64,000 bases of DNA from Bryobacteraceae bacterium (GTDB lineage Bacteria > Acidobacteriota > Terriglobia > Bryobacterales > Bryobacteraceae), in the NCBI GenBank assembly GCA_025980665.1, contig JAICXC010000001.1, forward strand, positions 84,999 to 148,998, in the 5' to 3' direction. The notes under the pieces were generated by a model that saw nothing but the letters and a program-made list of their open reading frames with translations, searched no databases and had not been told where the DNA came from. Positions 34,321-42,928 of this stretch are shown in pieces (the stretch's first letter is position 1; every line of letters begins with the position of its first letter). A program made the position numbers and the translations under genes.

Positions 34321-34695
34321 TCAGTACTTCAACTCAATCCGGATCGCGTGCGACGGAGTTGTGCCGATGTTCTTGACGGTATGCACGGTTTCATCCGACC
34401 AGGAAGCCGTAGCCGCCTTCCTCTCACCCACGGTTCTCTTGCCGTCTTGGGATATTTGTTCGTTGGTGTAAGTATTCACGTACACCACGACGCCGTGGCG
34501 GTGCCGATGCAGCGGCTCGGTCACGCCCACTGGAATTTGATCGTCGATCACCCGGACGAATTGGTTTTCGAGAATCAGATGCTGCGTATCCTTGCAGACC
34601 TTCAAGGAATCGAGCGGGTCATCCGCTGCCTGGGGCCACGCCACTACAGCCACTGCCAGACAGAACATCACGGCGATAGCGATTCTAGTCTTCAT
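34321..34695 (-). CDS. small secreted cupin-like protein
   Basis: The 124-residue protein has a signal peptide ending near VAWPQA. LENQFVRVIDDQIPVGVTEP with LHRHRHGVVVYV looks like the first cupin motif with a His cluster. A GGAAGG site precedes the ATG. It is the first gene of a two-gene unit with the MBL-fold hydrolase. Function unknown. Confidence 0.75.
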   Translation of the reverse strand: MKTRIAIAVMFCLAVAVVAWPQAADDPLDSLKVCKDTQHLILENQFVRVIDDQIPVGVTEPLHRHRHGVVVYVNTYTNEQISQDGKRTVGERKAATASWSDETVHTVKNIGTTPSHAIRIELKY

Positions 34696-34728
34696 GGCCT
34701 TCCAGTATATGTGCTTTGACGTTATATG

Positions 34729-34749
34729 GCCACGGTGACCCCCCGTGGT
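34729..34749. repeat. 6-bp inverted repeat in a divergent intergenic region
   Basis: CCACGG and CCGTGG flank a 7-base spacer in the 176-base gap between two divergent starts. It might be an operator or a small hairpin. There is no second copy nearby to support it. Confidence 0.25.
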
Positions 34750-34871
34750 TGGTACGCCTGATCCACAAGGCAGGCCATCGCCTTAGTTCTGGCTTAAATC
34801 GGGCGCAGAAACAATTGGCCGCGTTTGTGCATCTACGAAGCGCAGTGACTGTGTCCGCGCGGAGGAGTATC

Positions 34872-35594
34872 GTGCACGAAACAAGCCAGTTGAGGTGGGC
34901 GCGAAGGCTGGCCGTGGTCTGCTTGGCGATCGGTTCATTGCCGGCCGCGTTCTCGCAGGCTTCGGAGACCTTCGTTAATTCTTCGACTTCCGCTACCACC
35001 ACACAGCCAGCGGACAAGATGGACTTGATCGATAAGGTCCTCGGCATGGTTGGGCCGGCCGAACCTACAACGTTGACCCAGAAGGACCGGTTTCAGATAT
35101 ATCTGCTGAGCGTCGGAGGACCTGTACCGCTGCTCGGTGAAGCCGCCGGTGCAGGCATCAGTCAATGGAAGAATACTCCGCCCGAATGGGGTCAAGGATG
35201 GGGCGCATACGGAGAACGCTACGGAAGCAACCTCGCGTACAACGGCATTCGACAGACCATTACTTACGGAGCCTCCATCGCCCTTCACGAAGACACCCGG
35301 TATTTCGCCTCGGGAAAGCATGGAGTATGGGCCCGTACTGGATATGCGATTCTCAGCACCTTTACCGCACGCCATCCCGATGGCCGGCAGAGCTTTTCGT
35401 ACTCGAGTGTGGGTGGGGTGATCGGCGCGAGCGGGATCGCTAGCATCTGGGGGCCGAGAAGTTGGCAGGGCTTCAATAATATCGCGGAAAACGCCGGTAT
35501 CTCTTTCGGAGCAACTGCGGCCCTCAACGTCGCTCGGGAGTTCTTGCCCGACCTTCTCCATCGTCCTCGTCCGGAAAACTCAAGCGGTCACTAG
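34872..35594 (+). CDS. secreted or membrane protein of unknown function
   Basis: The 240-residue protein starts at GTG 34872, where GGAGGAG lies about 5 bases upstream; upstream in-frame codons have no such site. A signal peptide ends near LPAAFSQ. The rest is small-residue rich (PLLGEAAGAGISQWKN, RQTITYGASIALHEDTRYF, GVIGASGIASIWGPRSW) with amphipathic strands or helices that could lie in or at the outer membrane. It resembles uncharacterised proteins common in Acidobacteriota. No catalytic motif is visible. Confidence 0.72.
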   Translation: MHETSQLRWARRLAVVCLAIGSLPAAFSQASETFVNSSTSATTTQPADKMDLIDKVLGMVGPAEPTTLTQKDRFQIYLLSVGGPVPLLGEAAGAGISQWKNTPPEWGQGWGAYGERYGSNLAYNGIRQTITYGASIALHEDTRYFASGKHGVWARTGYAILSTFTARHPDGRQSFSYSSVGGVIGASGIASIWGPRSWQGFNNIAENAGISFGATAALNVAREFLPDLLHRPRPENSSGH

Positions 35595-35631
35595 CTAACC
35601 CGAACGGCCCGGTGCGTGCCCTGACACTCCC

Positions 35632-36086
35632 ATGAGGACACATATCACCGTTACGGGAGCCGTGCTGGCCACGCTTCTCTTCACCTATTCCGCCTTAGCC
35701 TGGGACCATAGCGCCTTGAACGGCACCTGGACCTGGTCCCCGCCAGCAGCGATTTTGCGGGCCAGCCCGTGGTTCAAACTGGCACCGTGACGATCAACGA
35801 ACGGCAGGGCATCACCGTAGTCTCTCGAAGTTTCGTCTACACAGGAACCACCGAGACAGTCTTCTACAGCGACAGCACTGGCAACAGCGGAAGCAGCACC
35901 ACAGTTCACACCGGCAAGAACCTTAAGACCAAGACCAAATGGGATGACGGCGTTCTGAAGGTGACCACCACGCAATCCGGTGCCGTAACTCTCGAAAGCT
36001 ATAGCCTTGCCGCGGATGGCACCATGTCGGTCAGTGTCCTCAGGCCCGAGCACCATCTGATCACCCTCGTGTTCCATCGCCAATAG
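35632..36086 (+). pseudogene. frameshifted small secreted beta-rich protein
   Basis: The ATG at 35632 opens a signal peptide (VLATLLFTYSALAWDHS) and LNGTWT, then the frame reaches a stop at 35788-35790. One frame over, LVPASSDFAGQPVVQTGTVT continues to HHLITLVFHRQ at 36086. The two halves join smoothly at ACCTGG near 35731, as if one C had been lost from an ACCCTGG. The intact protein would be about 151 residues, a secreted beta-rich protein with a GTWxLVPA start. A sequencing error is an equally simple explanation. Confidence 0.75.
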
Positions 36087-36125
36087 GCCAGACGATTGCT
36101 CTCTTGCCAGCTAGGAGAAAAAATA

Positions 36126-36419
36126 ATGGCCCGTTTCTGGAATACTACGCTACTAGGGGCTGCCCTGATCGCCCCGTTGGCAATATCGCCCATCGCGATG
36201 CACGCCGCCGATCACAAGAACGCTCGCACCTACCACGATAAAGCACACAATGACGACCACCAGTGGAATGGTCAAGAAGACAAGGCGTACGGCATGTGGG
36301 TAAAAGAGAATCATCGCAAAGGTACCACTTTTGCGAAGCTCAAAGTCAACGATCAACAAGCCTACTGGGGCTGGCGTCACGAACATTCAGACGCCCTCCT
36401 CAATATCAACATTCGCTAG
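36126..36419 (+). CDS. small secreted histidine-rich protein
   Basis: The 97-residue protein follows AGGAGAAAAA. A signal peptide ends near PIAMHAAD. The mature part is short, helical and rich in His, Asp and aromatic residues (HKNARTYHDKAHNDDHQW; QQAYWGWRHEHSDALLNI), a conserved type in Acidobacteriota with no known role. The histidines could bind metal (inference). Confidence 0.78.
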   Translation: MARFWNTTLLGAALIAPLAISPIAMHAADHKNARTYHDKAHNDDHQWNGQEDKAYGMWVKENHRKGTTFAKLKVNDQQAYWGWRHEHSDALLNINIR

Positions 36420-36445
36420 TCTCGATGGCGCGCGAGGATAGCGCG

Positions 36446-38524
36446 CTACTTGGTGTCGGGCAACGCGAAGACGTAAAGCGCGTTGCCATTCGCCGGATGA
36501 TGAACGTCCGGAACAACCACCGCCGGCACCTGCCGCGGGCTGCCACCGTTCAATCCTGTGGTCACCGCGATGTACTGCTTCCCGCCCGCTGTGAATGACA
36601 CCGGAAAGCCCTGCACCGAAGTAGGCAGGCGAGTCCGCCACAACTCCACCCCGGTCTTTACGTCGATCGCGCGGAACACGCGGTCCAGATCGCCCACGAA
36701 GGCCACGCCTCCTCCAGTCGATAACACCGCCGTAAGAAAAGGCGCGCGCTGCGTCACCTTCCAGAGTTCCTTCATGGTATTCACGTCATACGCGGCGAGC
36801 TTGCCGACGTTTCCGCCGGATCCGGGCATCTCAAAGAAGCGCCTGTTAGCCGACGTCCCGCCCGCGCCTTCCTGAAAATCCGTCTTACGCCCGAACATTT
36901 CCATGCAGGTCTGGCTTAGAGGAATAATGAGCTCGGCCGTTCCCGGGTGATAACTCATCGCCTGCCAGTTGTGCCCGCCTTCCGTCGAGGGACACGACGC
37001 CACCCAGGTTTCCGGACTCTGCTCGACAATGTCGTTGCGATAATACACCTCGCCAGTCTTCTTATCGATACTGTCGAAGACGTTCTGGAAGACCGTTTCT
37101 TTATAGTCCAGAAACTTGCCGGTCTTGCGGTCGAGCTTCCACAGAATCCCGTCCTTGCCGATAGTAAAAACCAGATTCTGCCCGCCCGCATCCACTAACA
37201 CCCGCTCGTACACAGTATCCAGATCGAGCGATTCGCCAGGCACGTGCTGGAAATACCAGGCCAGCGATCCATCCTTCGGCCTCAAAGCGAGCGTTGAACC
37301 GGTATACAGCGCGTTGCCGTTGGTGTTGCGGATCGCGCGCATCCACGGCTTCGGCTGCGCCACACCCCAATAAAGCAGATCGAGCCCGGGATCGTAGCTG
37401 CCGGTGATCCAGGTGTCGCCGCCCGCGCGCAACAGGTTGGACAACTTACCCCAGGTGTCGCCGCCTGGAGTGCCCTCGCGCGCGACTGTTTCGAATTTCC
37501 ACAGCTGCTTGCCGGTTTGCGCGTCGTAGGCGCTGATAAAGCAGCCGGTCTCCTTATACCGATCACACCCGCCCATCCCCTGGATAACCTTGCCTTGGAC
37601 AATCAGTGGACCGCTGGTGTTGCCGTATCCTTTCGCGGGATCCGCGATGCGCGTTTCCCAAACCACTTTGCCGCTGCGCGCCTCTAGTGCGAGCAGCCTT
37701 GAGTCGGTGGTTGCGAAGTACACCTTGTCCCGATACAGTGCGAGGCTGCGGATCGCGCCCAGGCCGTTCGAGAGATCCGGGCCGATACGGTTTTCCCAGA
37801 TCAGCTCGCCGGTACGCGCATCCAGCGCCTGAATGATGTTCCCGGGGTTCGCCAGAAACATGACGCCGTTGTGGACGATAGGCGTGGGCTCGTTGGCGGC
37901 GGTGCTATCGTTCATCGCCCACGACCACACCAACTGAAGCTGCTTAACGTTGCCCGTGTTGATCTGAGTAAGGGGGCTGTGGCTCCAGGCCTGGTAGTTG
38001 CGGCGAATCATGAGCCAATCGCCTGGATCGGGATCGCGCAGCATGGCATCCGTCACAGGAACATAATTCTTCACCTCACCCGTCACAGTGATGCCCTTGG
38101 GTCCCGAAAGAACGGCAGCAGCCTGCCCGCCCGCTTGCAGCGCGATGGCCGGGCGCCCGGTTGCCACCGAGCGGATGGTAATCGTCGAGCCCGCCGTCAG
38201 CGGCTGGGCGCCCGGCGTGTCTCCATTCGCCGCGAGTATGAACGCCGCTAGATTGATCGAGGCTGCGTCATCCAGGCTGCCAGGATTTGCGGGAGGCATG
38301 GTGGTACGGATCGTGGCGATTAGCTCACGCGCCGTGCGCGTTCCCCACCCTCCCATAAAGTTCGCTCCGGCAAGTTGGGGCCCTTCGCCGCCGCCCAAAT
38401 CCGTCGCATGACAGCTCGCGCAGCGAGTCTGAAAGAGGGTACGTCCGGCTTCGGCCTGCTGCGTCGTCTGCGCAATAGCCGCGCTTGCGGCGATCATCCC
38501 CAACCAGACTGATCGATTCTTCAT
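36446..38524 (-). CDS. quinohemoprotein: N-terminal cytochrome c fused to PQQ dehydrogenase
   Basis: The product is about 692 residues from ATG 38524, preceded by a G-rich site. The signal peptide is followed by a class I cytochrome c domain ([20 protein letters not shown], with a likely Met ligand in [11 protein letters not shown]). Next come a linker domain (about residues 120-180) and the PQQ propeller starting [20 protein letters not shown]. The segment [14 protein letters not shown] holds the catalytic-Asp region, again with an Asp two residues on. Quinohemoprotein alcohol dehydrogenases usually carry the heme domain at the C-terminus; here it is N-terminal. Substrate is probably an alcohol. 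Confidence 0.9.
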   Translation of the reverse strand: MKNRSVWLGMIAASAAIAQTTQQAEAGRTLFQTRCASCHATDLGGGEGPQLAGANFMGGWGTRTARELIATIRTTMPPANPGSLDDAASINLAAFILAANGDTPGAQPLTAGSTITIRSVATGRPAIALQAGGQAAAVLSGPKGITVTGEVKNYVPVTDAMLRDPDPGDWLMIRRNYQAWSHSPLTQINTGNVKQLQLVWSWAMNDSTAANEPTPIVHNGVMFLANPGNIIQALDARTGELIWENRIGPDLSNGLGAIRSLALYRDKVYFATTDSRLLALEARSGKVVWETRIADPAKGYGNTSGPLIVQGKVIQGMGGCDRYKETGCFISAYDAQTGKQLWKFETVAREGTPGGDTWGKLSNLLRAGGDTWITGSYDPGLDLLYWGVAQPKPWMRAIRNTNGNALYTGSTLALRPKDGSLAWYFQHVPGESLDLDTVYERVLVDAGGQNLVFTIGKDGILWKLDRKTGKFLDYKETVFQNVFDSIDKKTGEVYYRNDIVEQSPETWVASCPSTEGGHNWQAMSYHPGTAELIIPLSQTCMEMFGRKTDFQEGAGGTSANRRFFEMPGSGGNVGKLAAYDVNTMKELWKVTQRAPFLTAVLSTGGGVAFVGDLDRVFRAIDVKTGVELWRTRLPTSVQGFPVSFTAGGKQYIAVTTGLNGGSPRQVPAVVVPDVHHPANGNALYVFALPDTK

Positions 38525-38545
38525 GGCAGCCCCCCGATCATGTTG

Positions 38546-38558
38546 ACACAAATCGTGT
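38546..38558. promoter_or_regulatory. small palindrome in a divergent promoter region
   Basis: ACAC and GTGT flank 5 bases in the 48-base gap between the divergent quinohemoprotein and AT-hook-like genes, next to a TTGACA hexamer at 38543-38548. It could be part of an operator or promoter but is short. Confidence 0.25.
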
Positions 38559-38572
38559 AATACTGGTTCGCC

Positions 38573-38845
38573 ATGGATATCCATAGCATTCTTGCGGAGC
38601 TGCGCTCCGAGAAAGACCGCCTCGAGGAGGCGATTTTGACCATCGAACGGCTCGCCGTCGGCAGCCTGACGAAACGGCGGGGGCGGCCCCCCAAGTGGAT
38701 TGCAGAAGCCAAAGCGGACGCGGATCCCTTGGCTGGTCTGGCGATAAAGAAAAGACGCCGGTTTAGTGCAGCCACTCGCAAACGCATGGCGGCATCACAA
38801 CGCAAGCGATGGGCGTCGCGGAGAGCCACCGCGCTAGCGGCCTGA
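38573..38845 (+). CDS. small basic DNA-binding-like protein (AT-hook-like)
   Basis: The 90-residue protein has an N-terminal coiled-coil helix ([20 protein letters not shown]). An AT-hook-like KRRGRPPKW at about residue 34 is followed by a basic tail [18 protein letters not shown] with KRW repeats. This layout is frequent in Acidobacteriota and suggests a nucleoid-associated or regulatory protein. It overlaps the next small gene by 37 bases and diverges from the quinohemoprotein gene. Confidence 0.75.
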   Translation: MDIHSILAELRSEKDRLEEAILTIERLAVGSLTKRRGRPPKWIAEAKADADPLAGLAIKKRRRFSAATRKRMAASQRKRWASRRATALAA

Positions 38846-39015
38846 ACACGGTCGGCCTCTGCTCCGATTGCGAGCATGCGCGAATTATTCGCTCCGACCG
38901 GGGTAGCATCTTCTACCTTTGCCGGCTGTCGGCGACGGATCCGAGTTTTGCGAAGTATCCTCGACTGCCCGTATTGAGCTGTCCCGGCTATCAACAAAAA
39001 CCGGCTGATGCCTAG
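38809..39015 (+). CDS. small four-cysteine protein, putative zinc-binding
   Basis: The 68-residue protein contains LCSDCEHARII, later YLCRLS and DPSFAKYPRLPVLSCPGY, a Cys4 arrangement typical of a short conserved acidobacterial protein that probably holds one zinc. The ATG at 38809 overlaps the AT-hook-like gene by 37 bases; similarity seems to begin near [10 protein letters not shown], so the true start may be later. Function unknown. Confidence 0.7.
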   Translation: MGVAESHRASGLNTVGLCSDCEHARIIRSDRGSIFYLCRLSATDPSFAKYPRLPVLSCPGYQQKPADA

Positions 39016-40238
39016 CCGACATCGGCCGGCTTTAGCTTCGGAACCAGGAGATGAATCACCAGCAGCGCCAGCAGGTAAGCCGAGCTGGCCATCACAAACA
39101 GCGGCACGTAACTGCCGGTGAACTGCAACAGGAATCCGGTGAAGGTCGCGACCATCATGCCTGCGACCGCGCCTCCAAACCCGCCGATTCCCACCACAGA
39201 GGCCACAGCTCCGCGTGGAAATGTGTCCGAGGCCAGCGTGTACAAGTTGGCCGACCAGCCCTGATGCGCTGCGGCAGCCAAACCAATCAGTGCCACCGCG
39301 ACCCACAAATTTCGCGCCTTAGCCGCAAATACGACCGGAACTACTGAACACGCGCAGATCAACATCGCGGACTTGCGGGCTCGATTCGCTCTCCAGCCGC
39401 GTTTGATAAACGCTGCGGCCATCCAACCGCCCGCGATGCTGCCGCAATCGGCCATGAGGTAGATCGCGACCAGCGGCGGGCCGATATCGGTCAGCGTCAA
39501 CCCATGTTCGCTGTTCAGAAACTTTGGCAGCCAGAATATCAGGAACCACCACACCGGGTCGGTGATGAATTTACCGAGCAGAAATGCCCAAGTTTGGCGA
39601 TAGGCGAGCAGATGCGCCCAGGAGATTTTGGACGTCGACTCCGCTTCATCGTCTTGGACTGGGTCTTGGACTGGCGCCCACGCCCGGCGGTAGATCGTCA
39701 GCCAGGCGATCAGCCATGCCGCGCTCAAGAATCCCGTGAACAAAAACGCCCAGTGCCATCCGAGCCGCAACGTAATCCATGGAACCACCAGCGGAGCCAC
39801 GATCGCGCCCACGTTCGATCCGGAATTGAAGATGCCGGTCGCCAGCGCTCGCTCCTTACGAGGAAACCACTCGGCCACAGTTTTGATCGCAGCCGGGAAG
39901 TTCCCGGCTTCGCCCAGACCCAGCGCGAAACGCGCAGCCGCGAATCCGATCACCGATTGCACCAGCGCATGGCTCATCGCCGCCATGCTCCAGATGGAAA
40001 TAGCGATGGCGTAACCGATTCGCGTGCCAAGGCGATCGATCACACCACCGGCAACCAATAGCCCCACCGCGTACGCGGCTTGGAACGAACTCACGATGTA
40101 GCCATACTGAATCTCGTTCCAGCCGATGATGGATTGCAGATATGGGGCGAGCACGCCCAGCACCTGCCGATCCACGTAGTTAATGGTCGTGGCGAAGAAC
40201 AGCAGGGCGCAGATCCTCCACCGGTATCCGGATTTCAT
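39012..40238 (-). CDS. MFS transporter, hexuronate/sugar acid type
   Basis: The 408-residue protein has about 12 membrane helices. RWRICALLFFATTINYVDRQ, then FALGLGEAGNFPAAIKTVAEWF and RALATGIFNSGSNVGAI are hallmarks of the anion:cation symporter branch (ExuT, glucarate and related transporters). It probably imports a uronate or other sugar acid in symport with protons. Its start overlaps the xylulokinase gene end by four bases, so kinase and transporter share a transcript. They diverge from the isomerase pair. Confidence 0.9.
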   Translation of the reverse strand: MKSGYRWRICALLFFATTINYVDRQVLGVLAPYLQSIIGWNEIQYGYIVSSFQAAYAVGLLVAGGVIDRLGTRIGYAIAISIWSMAAMSHALVQSVIGFAAARFALGLGEAGNFPAAIKTVAEWFPRKERALATGIFNSGSNVGAIVAPLVVPWITLRLGWHWAFLFTGFLSAAWLIAWLTIYRRAWAPVQDPVQDDEAESTSKISWAHLLAYRQTWAFLLGKFITDPVWWFLIFWLPKFLNSEHGLTLTDIGPPLVAIYLMADCGSIAGGWMAAAFIKRGWRANRARKSAMLICACSVVPVVFAAKARNLWVAVALIGLAAAAHQGWSANLYTLASDTFPRGAVASVVGIGGFGGAVAGMMVATFTGFLLQFTGSYVPLFVMASSAYLLALLVIHLLVPKLKPADVG

Positions 40239-41722
40239 GTCATGCGCCCGTACAGCGGCTGCAGCGCCGGATACAACGCGCGATATACCTCGTGCGCCCG
40301 CGCATACAACGCCGACTCAGCCGCGCGGGGCTCGACCGAATCTGCCTCTCGAATCGTCGCCGCGCAGGCTTCGGGAACCGAAGCATACTCGCCCGTCCCC
40401 ACCATCGCCAGCAATGCCGCGCCGTAGGCCGAGCCCTCCTGCGTTTCCAGGCGCGCGACCCGTTTGCCGAATACGTCGGCCAGGATCTGCCGCCAGAACA
40501 AACTGCGTGCGCCGCCTCCCGAAGCTCGCACCGACGATACCGCAACGCCCAACTGCTCGACCACGTCCAGACCGTCTTTTTGGCTGTAGGAAACACCTTC
40601 GATCACCGCTCGGATCAGGTCCGCTCGTGTGTGTTTGGCCGTGAGGCCGATCCATCCGCCTCGGGCCTGCGCGTTCAGATGTGGCGTGCGCTCACCCATC
40701 AGGTACGGAAGCCAGAACAGTCCCTGCGATCCCGCGGGCGCAGCCGCGGCTTCCTCGGTAAGCGAATCGTACGTCGCGCCGGGAGCAAGTTGGTTGCGCA
40801 GCCATTGCAGGCTCAGCCCCGCGCCCTGCGTGACGCCCATGACGTGCCACTTGTCGCGCACCGCGTGGCAAAACGTGTGCACCCGACCCTGCGGATCGTA
40901 GGCGACCTTCTCCATATGCGCGAACACCACCCCCGACGTTCCCAGCGTGCAGGAAACCACGCCCGACTCGACGATTCCATTGCCCACCGCGCTCGCCGCC
41001 TGATCCCCGCCTCCGCCAACGACCGGAGTGCCTGCCTTGAGCCCTGTGACAGCCGCGGCTTGTGTCGAGATCGCGCCACTGACTTCGGAGGATTCAGTAC
41101 ACATCGGCAAAATAGCGCGATCCAATCCCAACCCGTCCATCATTTCAAACGACCACCGCCGATGAACGACATCGAACAGCGCCGTTCCCGACGCGTCCGA
41201 AACTTCCGACGCGAATTCACCCGTGAGAGTGAAGCGAACGTAATCCTTGGGCAGAAGCATCTTGCGGACGTACTCGAACTGTCGCGGCTCGTGGTCGCGA
41301 ACCCACAACAGCTTCGGGAGAGTGAATCCAGTCAAAACCGGATTCGCCGTATACTCCAGCACCTTGTCCCTGCCGAGCTTCGCATTGATGAAATCGACTT
41401 GGGGCTGGCTGCGCTGATCGCACCAGATGAGCGCGCGACGAATCACGGCATTGTCGCGGTCTAGAATAACCAGGCCGTGCATCTGGCCGGACATTCCGAC
41501 GCCACGAACGTCGTCGCCACTTGCGCGCGCTTTCGCCAGCACGCCCCGGATCGCCTGCACCGCCGCCTGCGCCCAATCCTCCGGACGCTGCTCAGCCCAC
41601 AACGGCTGCGCCATGCGCATATCTTCATGCGGAGCGGTCACAGCCGCGATTTCCTTGCCGCCCGCGTCCACCAGCAACGCACGCGTCCCGCCCGTTCCAA
41701 CGTCCACTCCCATCCAATACAT
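40235..41722 (-). CDS. xylB: xylulokinase (FGGY family)
   Basis: The 495-residue FGGY carbohydrate kinase starts MYWMGVDVGTGGTRALLVDA (phosphate 1 motif) and has GMSGQMHGLVILD with the catalytic-site QMH of xylulokinases. CTLGTSGVVFAH and the C-terminal RASGGGARSLFWRQILADVF form the ATP-binding region. It would phosphorylate D-xylulose or a similar ketose to the 5-phosphate for the pentose phosphate pathway. Overlap with the MFS gene and divergence from the isomerase genes by 27 bases support a sugar-catabolic locus. Confidence 0.92.
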   Translation of the reverse strand: MYWMGVDVGTGGTRALLVDAGGKEIAAVTAPHEDMRMAQPLWAEQRPEDWAQAAVQAIRGVLAKARASGDDVRGVGMSGQMHGLVILDRDNAVIRRALIWCDQRSQPQVDFINAKLGRDKVLEYTANPVLTGFTLPKLLWVRDHEPRQFEYVRKMLLPKDYVRFTLTGEFASEVSDASGTALFDVVHRRWSFEMMDGLGLDRAILPMCTESSEVSGAISTQAAAVTGLKAGTPVVGGGGDQAASAVGNGIVESGVVSCTLGTSGVVFAHMEKVAYDPQGRVHTFCHAVRDKWHVMGVTQGAGLSLQWLRNQLAPGATYDSLTEEAAAAPAGSQGLFWLPYLMGERTPHLNAQARGGWIGLTAKHTRADLIRAVIEGVSYSQKDGLDVVEQLGVAVSSVRASGGGARSLFWRQILADVFGKRVARLETQEGSAYGAALLAMVGTGEYASVPEACAATIREADSVEPRAAESALYARAHEVYRALYPALQPLYGRMT

Positions 41723-41749
41723 AGCTTTTGGCAGACTACCATTAATCTA

Positions 41750-42928
41750 ATGATGGAGACGGTCAACCTGGAAGCGGTGGTCGCGGATGTACTCGCTTCC
41801 ACGCAGGTCATCGACATTCACACGCATCTGTTCGCGCCCGGATTCGGGAGCCTCGGGCTCTGGGGTATCGATCATCTGCTCACTTATCATTACCTCGAAG
41901 CCGAGCTATTTCGTTCGTCGCCCATTCGCCCCGAACAGTATTGGATGCTCACCATAGAGCAGCGTGCCGACCTCATCTGGAAGACTTTATTCGTTGAGAA
42001 CAATCCGATCTCGGAGGCAACTCGCGGCGTGATTGCAGTTCTGCATGCCTTCGGATTGGATACTTCCTCGATCACGCTCACGCCCTATCGCGACTTTTTT
42101 AACGAGCAGAATCTGCCCGATCACCTCGCGCGCGTGTTCCAGCTCGCGGGAATCGAATCTGTGGTCATGACGAATGATCCACTCGATCCTGAGGAATCGC
42201 CGCTCTGGGATTCCGTAACGGTGGACCCACGGTTTCAGGCCGCGCTGCGCCTGGATCGTCTTCTCAATCAAGAGACGCCGCCCACACCAGCCGAAGCCCG
42301 CCGTTTTCTCGAAACATGGGCCACGCGAATGCGCGCCGTCTATATGGCGGTTTCGCTGCCGGATTCGTTCCAGTTCCCCGCCCACGATCGACGCAGCCAA
42401 CTCTTGACCGAGGCAGTCCTTCCCGCCTGCCGTGATCTGAACATCCCGCTTTCACTCATGATCGGCGTACGTCGCCAAGTAAATCCGGCGATCGGGCTGG
42501 CAGGCGACGCTTCCGGCTGCGCCGATTTGCGCTCGATCGAAACGCTCTGCCGTGAGTTTCCCGACAATCGCTTCCTGGTGAGCGTCCTCAGCCGCGAGAA
42601 TCAGCACGAACTGTGCGTGTACGCCCGGAAGTTCGCCAATCTCATGCCCTTCGGCTGCTGGTGGTTCCTGAATAATCCCTCCATGGTCGAGGAAATCACA
42701 CGCGAGCGCCTGGAGATGCTGGGAACCAGTTTCATCCCGCAACATTCCGACGCCCGCATCTTGGAGCAGGTGATCTACAAGTGGCGCAACACTCGCCGCA
42801 CGTTGGCGCCTGTCCTCGCGAACGCTTACCGGTTGCTCGCCGAAGACGGCGGCACAGTTATGCGCGCAGATATCGAACGCGATGTCCAGCGTTTGTTCCG
42901 CACGAATTTTCAAACTTTCACATCATGA
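41750..42928 (+). CDS. uronate isomerase-like amidohydrolase-fold protein
   Basis: The 392-residue protein starts at the first of two tandem ATGs. VIDIHTHLFAPGFGSLGLWG holds the HxH metal motif, followed by DHLLTYHYLEAELF. NPLDPEE-like MTNDPLDPEESP and the C-terminal IPQHSDARILEQVIYKW and RRTLAPVLANAYRLL place it near glucuronate/galacturonate isomerases (UxaC superfamily), although it is shorter than UxaC (about 470). The reaction is probably an aldose-ketose isomerisation. The next gene's ATG overlaps its TGA. The exact substrate is unknown. Confidence 0.82.
   Translation: MMETVNLEAVVADVLASTQVIDIHTHLFAPGFGSLGLWGIDHLLTYHYLEAELFRSSPIRPEQYWMLTIEQRADLIWKTLFVENNPISEATRGVIAVLHAFGLDTSSITLTPYRDFFNEQNLPDHLARVFQLAGIESVVMTNDPLDPEESPLWDSVTVDPRFQAALRLDRLLNQETPPTPAEARRFLETWATRMRAVYMAVSLPDSFQFPAHDRRSQLLTEAVLPACRDLNIPLSLMIGVRRQVNPAIGLAGDASGCADLRSIETLCREFPDNRFLVSVLSRENQHELCVYARKFANLMPFGCWWFLNNPSMVEEITRERLEMLGTSFIPQHSDARILEQVIYKWRNTRRTLAPVLANAYRLLAEDGGTVMRADIERDVQRLFRTNFQTFTS

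Noticed and set aside
35731..35740. Programmed -1 frameshift site
   Set aside because: No slippery heptamer or downstream stem is visible; a one-base loss explains the data better.
40292..41464. 390-codon open frame antisense to the xylulokinase gene
   Set aside because: Composition is Arg/Ser-rich as expected for an antisense frame, and the opposite strand encodes an intact FGGY kinase.
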